64,000 nucleotides of DNA from Affinundibacterium fentianense (GTDB lineage Bacteria > Pseudomonadota > Gammaproteobacteria > Burkholderiales > Burkholderiaceae_D), in contig NZ_JAGSPJ010000007.1 in NCBI RefSeq assembly GCF_018139545.1, positions 217,603-281,602 on the forward strand. The letters are read 5' to 3'. The notes below the pieces were generated by a model. The model was not told the DNA's origin. It did not search any database and saw nothing but the letters and a program-made list of their open reading frames with translations. Position 1 is the stretch's first letter, and the number at the start of each line of letters is the position of its first letter. The position numbers were made by a program, and so were the translations under genes. Positions 57,905-64,000 of the stretch are shown here, piece after piece.

Positions 57905-59896
57905 ATGTTTAGCAAAATCCTTATCGCCAATCGTGGCGAAATTGCTTGCCGTGTTGCCGCGACAGCCCGTCGCATGGGCATTAAGACTGTTGCGGTGTAC
58001 TCCGAAGCGGATGCCAATGCTAAACATGTGGCCGTGTGCGATGAAGCGGTCTTGATTGGCCCAGCGCCAGCGAAAGAAAGCTATCTGCGTGCCGATAAGA
58101 TTATCGAAGTCGCATTGGCAACGGGTGCGCAAGCGATCCATCCGGGCTACGGCTTCTTGTCTGAGAATAGTGAGTTCGCGAATGCCTGTGCGAAAGCGGG
58201 TATCGCTTTCATTGGACCACCAGCGTCAGCGATTGAAGCGATGGGCAGTAAGTCTGCCGCCAAGTCTTTGATGGAAAAGGCCAACGTACCTTTGGTGCCC
58301 GGCTATCACGGCGACAACCAAGATCCTGATTTCTTGCAAAACGAAGCGGATCGCATCGGCTACCCTGTGTTGTTGAAAGCCAGTGCTGGTGGCGGTGGTA
58401 AAGGCATGCGTGTGATTGAGCACAGCAAGGACTTTAAAGATGGCTTGGCATCTTGCAAGCGCGAAGCGATCAATTCCTTTGGCGATGATAAAGTGCTTGC
58501 TGAAAAATATTTGCAACGTCCTCGCCACATTGAGATCCAAGTGTTCGCGGATACGCATGGCAATTGTGTTTATCTATTTGAGCGTGATTGTTCAGTACAA
58601 CGTCGTCATCAAAAAGTATTGGAAGAAGCCCCAGCGCCAGGCATGACAGCGGAACGTCGAGCCGCGATGGGTGAAGCAGCAGTCGCCGCAGCAAAAGCGG
58701 TGGGTTATGTTGGTGCTGGTACGGTCGAATTCATCGCCAACCAAGATGGTTCTTTCTATTTCATGGAAATGAACACGCGTTTGCAGGTGGAACATCCAGT
58801 GACCGAAATGATCACAGGCACTGATTTGGTAGAGTGGCAGTTACGTGTCGCAGCGGGAGAAGAATTACCTTTGCAACAGTCGCAATTGCAGATTCATGGC
58901 CACGCAATTGAAGCGCGTGTGTATGCAGAAAATCCAGAAAAAGGTTTCTTGCCATCGATCGGTACTTTGCGCCACGCACGTACGCCGAGCGCTGTGAATT
59001 TTGAACTCGGTGGTTCACCAGATCCCGCTGCGTTTAGGATTGATAGTGGCGTACGCGAAGGCGACACGATTTCACCTTTCTACGACCCGATGATTGCGAA
59101 GATGATCGTGTGGGGCAAGGACAGAACCGAAGCCTTGGCGCGCATGGCACAAGCTTTGGCGCAATATCAGATTGTTGGCTTGAATTCGAATATCGCATTT
59201 TTATCGCGCCTCATTACCAGTCAAGCTTTCTCAACGGCGGATTTAGATACGGGCTTGATCGAACGCAATCAAGCCGCCTTATTTCCTACGCCAGCTCCGG
59301 CCAATTTAGCAATCTTGTCTTTGGCTGCGGTGTCCTTGTTGCAGTCAGAAAAATCGACAGGCGCAGATCCATGGCAAAGTAGTCAAGGCTGGCGCATGAA
59401 TAGCTACATGCAACGTGGATTGCAATTCGCTGAAGAACATCAAACGCATGCAGTGCAAGTGACCTACACCCAAGACGCATGGGTCATCGCAGCAAATGGC
59501 GAAAGCGAAACTGTGCGCTTAGTGTCGCGCAGTGGTGACGATGTCGTGTTAGCTATCGCAGAGCAAACCGTGAAAGGCACGGTAGTACGCGATGGCGAAC
59601 ATTTCCACGTATTTAGCCAAGGCACGCACTACGATTTGCATTACAACGATGTGATGGCACATGCGGGCGAAGCCGAAGCAGAAGGCGGTCGTTTAACCGC
59701 ACCGATGCCAGGCAAGATCGTCGAAGTGGTGGTGAAGAACGGTCAAGAAGTGAAGAAAGGCGATGCGCTCTTGATCATGGAAGCGATGAAGATGGAGCAC
59801 ACCATTTCCGCACCGCACGACGGCGTGGTCGAAGAAGTCTTGTACGCGGTGGGTGATCAGGTTACGGAAGGCGCGCCGTTGCTAAATTTCAAGTAG
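57905..59896 (+). CDS. liuD: methylcrotonyl-CoA carboxylase, biotin-containing (alpha) subunit
   Basis: Biotin enzyme of 663 residues. The biotin-carboxylase part starts MFSKILIANRGEIACRV and has the ATP-grasp Gly loop KASAGGGGKGMRV, ERDCSVQRRHQKVLEEAPAP and EMNTRLQVEHPVTEMITGTDLVEWQLRVAAGEELP. A middle BT-type linker region is followed by a C-terminal biotinyl domain with the modified Lys in EAMKMEHTI. With LiuB it forms MCC. ATG 57905 is preferred over an in-frame start at 57848 because homology begins there. It lies directly downstream of bioB, whose product supplies its cofactor. Confidence 0.96.
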   Translation: MFSKILIANRGEIACRVAATARRMGIKTVAVYSEADANAKHVAVCDEAVLIGPAPAKESYLRADKIIEVALATGAQAIHPGYGFLSENSEFANACAKAGIAFIGPPASAIEAMGSKSAAKSLMEKANVPLVPGYHGDNQDPDFLQNEADRIGYPVLLKASAGGGGKGMRVIEHSKDFKDGLASCKREAINSFGDDKVLAEKYLQRPRHIEIQVFADTHGNCVYLFERDCSVQRRHQKVLEEAPAPGMTAERRAAMGEAAVAAAKAVGYVGAGTVEFIANQDGSFYFMEMNTRLQVEHPVTEMITGTDLVEWQLRVAAGEELPLQQSQLQIHGHAIEARVYAENPEKGFLPSIGTLRHARTPSAVNFELGGSPDPAAFRIDSGVREGDTISPFYDPMIAKMIVWGKDRTEALARMAQALAQYQIVGLNSNIAFLSRLITSQAFSTADLDTGLIERNQAALFPTPAPANLAILSLAAVSLLQSEKSTGADPWQSSQGWRMNSYMQRGLQFAEEHQTHAVQVTYTQDAWVIAANGESETVRLVSRSGDDVVLAIAEQTVKGTVVRDGEHFHVFSQGTHYDLHYNDVMAHAGEAEAEGGRLTAPMPGKIVEVVVKNGQEVKKGDALLIMEAMKMEHTISAPHDGVVEEVLYAVGDQVTEGAPLLNFK

Positions 59897-59913
59897 TGAA
59901 AATTTTAGAACCC

Positions 59914-59935
59914 ATCTTCCGCAAGCGGGAGAGAG
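59914..59935. repeat. REP-like remnant
   Basis: CTTCCGCAAGCGGGAGAGAGG after liuD matches the CCCTCTCCCGCAAGCGGGAG family, in degraded form. It is the rightmost member seen in the window. Confidence 0.6.
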
Positions 59936-60004
59936 GCTGGTTGCACCCCCACTACAATTTGACTTGATCGTTCAAATGATTTTTTAAATTGGTAGATCAG
60001 AAAA

Positions 60005-60934
60005 ATGAACATAATCTATTACGCAGCAGGTGCGAATCCCGACGTTTGGTTAAACGCTTTTCACCGCTATCTGCCCGATGCCAATATTCGTATTTGGGAA
60101 GAGGGCGATAACGCGCCAGCCGATTATGCGCTAGTTTGGAAACCGCCTGCTGCCATGCTGCGTGGACGTGCCGATTTGAACGCGATCTTCAATCTTGGCG
60201 CTGGTGTTGATGCGATCTTGCAATTAGGTGATGCCTTGCCGCAAGGCGTGCCTTTGATTCGCGTCGATGATGCGGGCATGGGTGTACAGATGGCTGAATA
60301 TGTCAGCCACGCAGTGCTGCGTCATTTCCGTCGTTTTGATGAATACGATAGCTTGCAAGCAGACAAGCAATGGCGCGCTTTGCCGCAACATGATAAAGCG
60401 GATTTTAGTATTGGCATTTTAGGTCTTGGCGTTTTAGGCAATTGCATCATTGATGGTCTACGTAGCTTCGGCTTCCCTTTGCTTGGTTGGAGTCGCTCCC
60501 CAAAACAGATTGCCGGTGTGCAGTGTTTTCATGGCGATGAAGGCTTGGATGCTTTTTTAAGTCAAACCAAAGTCTTGGTGTTGATTTTGCCGCTGACTAA
60601 AGAGACAGCAAATCTAATGGATAAAACCAAGATGGCGAAGTTGAAGCAGGGCGCTTATATTGTGAACGTCGCACGTGGCGCACACATTGTTGAAGAAGAC
60701 TTATTATCACTGATTCAGCAAGGCCACATTGCTGGCGCGACACTCGATGTGTTCCGCGAAGAGCCATTGCCAACAGCACATCCATTCTGGAGTGAAAAAC
60801 GTATCCACATCACGCCGCATATTTCCGCATTAACCGTACGTGACGAGAGCGCGCAGCAAATTGCGAATAAGATCGCTGCCTTGCAGCGTGGTGAATCGGT
60901 GGTTGGTGTGGTGGATCAAAGTAAAGGATATTGA
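60005..60934 (+). CDS. GhrA-like glyoxylate/hydroxypyruvate reductase
   Basis: D-2-hydroxyacid dehydrogenase of 309 residues. The Rossmann motif is GLGVLGNCIIDGLRSFG and catalytic residues are Arg in NVARGAHIVEEDLL, Glu in FREEPLP and His in HITPHISAL. The short N-terminal domain with NLGAGVDAIL matches GhrA rather than the longer phosphoglycerate dehydrogenase type. It likely reduces glyoxylate or another 2-oxoacid. Its stop overlaps the region before liuE, so the two are closely coupled. Confidence 0.9.
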   Translation: MNIIYYAAGANPDVWLNAFHRYLPDANIRIWEEGDNAPADYALVWKPPAAMLRGRADLNAIFNLGAGVDAILQLGDALPQGVPLIRVDDAGMGVQMAEYVSHAVLRHFRRFDEYDSLQADKQWRALPQHDKADFSIGILGLGVLGNCIIDGLRSFGFPLLGWSRSPKQIAGVQCFHGDEGLDAFLSQTKVLVLILPLTKETANLMDKTKMAKLKQGAYIVNVARGAHIVEEDLLSLIQQGHIAGATLDVFREEPLPTAHPFWSEKRIHITPHISALTVRDESAQQIANKIAALQRGESVVGVVDQSKGY

Positions 60935-60936
60935 AA

Positions 60937-61881
60937 ATGAATACGCAACTGAATACCGCATTGAATCAACAACCGAGTCTACCTAAGCAAGTCAAAATCG
61001 TCGAAGTCGGCCCGCGTGACGGACTGCAAAACGAGAAAGAAACGATCTCCGCAGAAGTGAAAATTGAACTCGTTGATCGTTTGACTAAAGCAGGTTTCGT
61101 GAATATCGAAGCAGCTTCTTTTGTCTCACCGAAATGGGTGCCGCAAATGGCGACCTCAACCGAGGTGATGGCGGGAATACAGCGCAAGGCAGGCGTGATT
61201 TATTCTGCGTTGACGCCGAATATGAAAGGCTTTGAAGCAGCATTGGCTGCCGGTGCGGACGAAGTGGTGATCTTTAGTTCTGCCTCCGAAGCCTTTGCGC
61301 AAAAAAATATCAATTGTTCGATTGCGGAATCGATAGAGCGTTTCCGCGATGTGGCAGCGGCGGCGAAACAGCATAGGATTCGATTGCGCGGGAGTATCAG
61401 TTGCGCATTTGGTTGTCCGTATCAAGGCGAAGTCACTCCTGAACAAGTCGCTGATGTGGTGAAGTTGATGCGCGATCTTGGCTGCGATGAAATCGACATT
61501 GCCGATACGATAGGCGTCGGTACGCCACGTCATGTACAAGCCGTGATGCAACGCGTTGCGCAGGAATTTCCAATCGCGCAAATCTCCGGCCACTTTCACG
61601 ATACTTACGGACAGGCCTTGGCGAATATTTACGCCAGCATGGAAGTTGGCGTCAGCATTTTCCACTCTTCTGTTGCCGGTCTCGGCGGCTGTCCGTATGC
61701 TAAAGGTGCGACTGGCAATGTCGCTACCGAGGATGTGCTGTTTATGATGCAAGGACTCGGTGTCGACACTTGTATCGATCTCAATCAAGTGGTCGATGCG
61801 GGCCAATTCATTTCTCAACACCTAGGACGCAAAGCGGTTAGTCGTGCAGGTAACGCGATAGCCGCCAAAAGGATTGCATGA
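60937..61881 (+). CDS. liuE: hydroxymethylglutaryl-CoA lyase
   Basis: TIM-barrel lyase of 314 residues cleaving HMG-CoA to acetoacetate and acetyl-CoA, the last dedicated step of leucine breakdown. It has VEVGPRDGLQNEK (metal Asp), ANMKGFEAAL (TPNMKGFEAA), FGCPYQGEVTPEQV, GHFHDTYGQALANIYASME with the metal His pair, and the catalytic Cys loop GGCPYAKGATGNVATEDVL. ATG 60937 has AAAGGA upstream and lies two bases after the previous stop. Confidence 0.96.
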   Translation: MNTQLNTALNQQPSLPKQVKIVEVGPRDGLQNEKETISAEVKIELVDRLTKAGFVNIEAASFVSPKWVPQMATSTEVMAGIQRKAGVIYSALTPNMKGFEAALAAGADEVVIFSSASEAFAQKNINCSIAESIERFRDVAAAAKQHRIRLRGSISCAFGCPYQGEVTPEQVADVVKLMRDLGCDEIDIADTIGVGTPRHVQAVMQRVAQEFPIAQISGHFHDTYGQALANIYASMEVGVSIFHSSVAGLGGCPYAKGATGNVATEDVLFMMQGLGVDTCIDLNQVVDAGQFISQHLGRKAVSRAGNAIAAKRIA

Positions 61882-62063
61882 GATTCGTCGATCAGCAAGA
61901 CTTTGGTATGTGTATTGGTGTTCGGTATTCCTAAAAAATTTTTACCGGATTATTTTGTCCTTCATCAAAATTAATCTGGTTAAAATGCTGCTCAGTCTCC
62001 GTGACGTGGCAAGTAAGATGCTGGTCAATGGAACATTCCTATAATCATACAGAGGGTATCAAC

Positions 62064-62855
62064 ATGGCAATGGACGTAATTGATTATCAGATTTTTGGCG
62101 ATGACATGCAGTTTGTCGAGATCGAATTAGATCCGCGTGAAGCCGTCGTGGGCGAAGCTGGGTCCATGTTTTACATGGAAGATCAGATCCAGATGGAGAC
62201 CATTTTTGGTGATGGTGCAGCGTCGCAGGGGGGGCTTTTGGGCTCCTTGATGGGTGCCGGAAAAAGGCTGTTGACGGGCGAGTCTTTGTTTACCACGGTC
62301 TATACCAACCAAGGATCTGGTAAGCGCAAAGTTGCCTTCGGTGCACCTTATCCTGGTCGGATTATTCCTATGCATCTTGATCAATTAGGCGGTACTTTGT
62401 TGTGTCAGAAGGACGCGTTCCTCTGTGCTGCGAAAGGTGTTTCGCTCGGTATCGCTTTTCAGAAACGTTTGGGTGCGGGATTCTTTGGTGGTGAAGGATT
62501 CATTCTACAGAAGCTAGAGGGTGACGGCTTGGCTTTCGTTCATGCAGGTGGGGCACTCATCGCCAAAGATCTACAACCCGGCGAAACCCTGCGTGTCGAC
62601 ACAGGTTGTGTGGTTGCCTTCACTAGTAATGTGGACTACGACATTCAGTTTGTTGGTGGTGTTAAAACAGCGCTATTTGGCGGCGAGGGTATTTTCTTCA
62701 CGACTTTGCGCGGACCTGGTCGTGTTTGGCTCCAATCTTTACCGTTAGCGAGAATGGCAAACCGCATCGTTGGCGCTTCCAAAATGGGCGGCAGCCGAGG
62801 TGGTGAAGAGGGATCTGTCTTAGGTGGTTTGGGCAATTTGTTTGAGCGGGACTAA
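62064..62855 (+). CDS. AIM24/TIGR00266 family protein
   Basis: Protein of 263 residues of the AIM24 fold, rich in beta strands: [34 protein letters not shown], then [17 protein letters not shown] and [32 protein letters not shown], with a Gly-rich C-terminus ([19 protein letters not shown]). Bacterial members are of unknown function. ATG 62064 has AGAGGG upstream; in-frame ATG or ACG-like extension to 62001 is not needed. It is a separate unit, 182 bases after liuE, ending at a terminator. Confidence 0.9.
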   Translation: MAMDVIDYQIFGDDMQFVEIELDPREAVVGEAGSMFYMEDQIQMETIFGDGAASQGGLLGSLMGAGKRLLTGESLFTTVYTNQGSGKRKVAFGAPYPGRIIPMHLDQLGGTLLCQKDAFLCAAKGVSLGIAFQKRLGAGFFGGEGFILQKLEGDGLAFVHAGGALIAKDLQPGETLRVDTGCVVAFTSNVDYDIQFVGGVKTALFGGEGIFFTTLRGPGRVWLQSLPLARMANRIVGASKMGGSRGGEEGSVLGGLGNLFERD

Positions 62856-62894
62856 ACTCTCTCCCAAGCTTGCCCTTAGTTTAAGATCTACAAA

Positions 62895-62927
62895 CAAAAA
62901 AACCTGTCTCGCGACAGGTTTTTTTTA
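62895..62927. terminator. bidirectional intrinsic terminator
   Basis: Stem AACCTGTC / GACAGGTT with a four-base TCGC loop, flanked by a run of A residues on the left and T residues on the right. It lies between convergent genes and can end both. Confidence 0.92.
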
Positions 62928-62942
62928 TCTCAATCACAAAAC

Positions 62943-64000
62943 TTAAAGTAAGTCTGTCACCAGATGCATCCCAACCAATTCGACTTGCGGTGAGGAGTGC
63001 ATGAGTGCTGCAACTTGTGAAACGGAATTGGCGGTCTGTAGACTCAATAAAGCTGCCTCCAAACTGTCATCCGACGCATCGACCTTGGTCAATAACAGTT
63101 TAGCCGCATGGTAAGCGACATCAAGGTCGGAAGCCTCACGAGGATCGCTCGCACTACCAAATTTCATCGCGAACTCTAAACCTAGATCGACACGATTGAG
63201 CAATGCATTCTGACGCACACTCGCAGCCCAATAATCTGCATCACTCAAGGCTTGAGATTTTTTCGCCGAAACTAAATCGGCGGTGATGGTTGCTAAGGCA
63301 AACTCGGCAAGCATATCGGGACGCGATTGGCCTTGATTGATTTTACCCGTCCAATATGCGACGCCTGTGCTGTCACCTTGATTGCCTAAACCCTCTTTGT
63401 ACATGACTTCAACAAATTGTTGATTACTCAAACTAGCATAGTCACTGAGGAAACGAGAATGTCCTGCAAAAGCCCGAGCGATATCGGTCATGGTTTTGCC
63501 ATGTTCCATTTCACTGAGCCAGTATTGCAAGCCGCTGTAGTCAGGCGCGCGGTGATACATCAGCGTATAAAGGGCTGCGATTTTTTCGCTATTGGATCGA
63601 TTGGCAATGTGACTCTCGAGTATGTGCGGCGCACTGATGTCCGCTTGCGTGATACTGGTTCCGGTCAAGTTGACGATATTATTCGCAGCCTGATTTAAGC
63701 TCAACGCAACACTGCCATCGCCGCCTAACTGATTGACTTGGACGCGATACAGGTTGTCGTAGATTTTTTCGACGAACTGAATCTGACCTTGTGCATTTCC
63801 AGTGAAATTGAGTTTGAAATCGCTGACATCGACTTGCTTGACGGAGTCGGAGAAGCGGACGTTAAAGCTGAGCGTATCGGCATTTCTAGGACTGACCTGA
63901 GCGAGTTGAGCTTGACTGAGCTGAAGTTGGTTCAGTGTGATTAAGCCAGGCGCACCGGGATCGACGATACGGCCGTTGGCAAGGCCGTCAGCGTCAAAGC
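62943..64000 (-). CDS. C-terminal part of a DUF4214 surface-type protein, 5' end outside window
   Basis: The minus-strand frame is open from the stop at 62943 to the last base of the window (352+ residues), so this is only the C-terminal part of a larger protein. Near the right edge it reads as Ig-like/adhesin repeat sequence (DTLSFNVRFSDSVKQVDVSD, then RVQVNQLGGDGSVALSLNQAAN). It is followed by a linker and a DUF4214 domain (KIAALYTLMYHRAPDYSGLQYWLSEMEHG... GVAYWTGKINQG). Such proteins are secreted or cell-surface, often exported by type I secretion. An internal TTG at 63704 gives a shorter apparent gene, but it is not the true start. Confidence 0.88.
   Translation of the reverse strand, partial: FDADGLANGRIVDPGAPGLITLNQLQLSQAQLAQVSPRNADTLSFNVRFSDSVKQVDVSDFKLNFTGNAQGQIQFVEKIYDNLYRVQVNQLGGDGSVALSLNQAANNIVNLTGTSITQADISAPHILESHIANRSNSEKIAALYTLMYHRAPDYSGLQYWLSEMEHGKTMTDIARAFAGHSRFLSDYASLSNQQFVEVMYKEGLGNQGDSTGVAYWTGKINQGQSRPDMLAEFALATITADLVSAKKSQALSDADYWAASVRQNALLNRVDLGLEFAMKFGSASDPREASDLDVAYHAAKLLLTKVDASDDSLEAALLSLQTANSVSQVAALMHSSPQVELVGMHLVTDLL

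Overview
The window looks like chromosome from a heterotrophic, motile betaproteobacterium in the order Burkholderiales, probably Oxalobacteraceae (an Undibacterium-like genome is my guess). This rests on moderate GC, a MerR-type LiuR regulator with its typical operator, the arrangement of the leucine/isovalerate genes, and the intergenic palindromes. No database search was possible. No tRNA, rRNA, CRISPR array, transposase, integrase or phage gene was seen.

Left part (1-20.2 kb) is mainly signalling. It holds a LytS-type kinase cut by the window edge with its LytTR response regulator, a secreted M4 zinc metalloprotease, and an SbtA-like bicarbonate permease divergent from a LysR regulator. 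Next come a pseudokinase-TPR membrane protein beside a very large SNF2 ATPase, a Cache-domain chemoreceptor, a 1.4 kb-residue beta-propeller sensor kinase and a divergent REC-kinase-REC hybrid.

Middle part (20.2-40.8 kb) is transport, envelope and mixed functions. It holds a complete LivK/G/F/H/M-type ABC transporter on the minus strand, an alpha/beta hydrolase, a TonB-dependent receptor divergent from a LysR regulator, and PBP1C. It also has a second chemoreceptor, a dienelactone-hydrolase-like protein, an NTF2-like exported protein, a lipoprotein FKBP, an XRE-type regulator, a CREST/ceramidase-like membrane protein, an EamA transporter and an MBL-fold hydrolase.

Right part (40.8-62 kb) is a long same-strand leucine/isovalerate block. 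Two LiuR operators flank liuR. Then follow liuA, aceK, a thiolase, an SDR, a second acyl-CoA dehydrogenase, a DsbA-like isomerase, a rhodanese, YchJ, liuB, liuC, bioA-bioF-bioD-bioB, liuD, a GhrA-like reductase and liuE. Together these take isovaleryl-CoA to acetyl-CoA plus acetoacetate, make the biotin needed by methylcrotonyl-CoA carboxylase (LiuB/LiuD), and touch the glyoxylate node through AceK and GhrA. Two small orphan genes sit inside the block. Its gaps carry several families of palindromic repeats that are absent from the first 42 kb. The window ends with an AIM24-like protein and the C-terminal part of a large DUF4214 surface-type protein that continues past the right edge.

Most of this is recognisable biology. 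The least ordinary items are the biotin pathway lodged between the two carboxylase subunit genes, the shared LiuR operator facing the MBL/EamA pair, the pseudokinase-TPR protein, the very long palindrome at 49758-49881, and the two orphan small genes. I did not find a clearly new multi-gene system.
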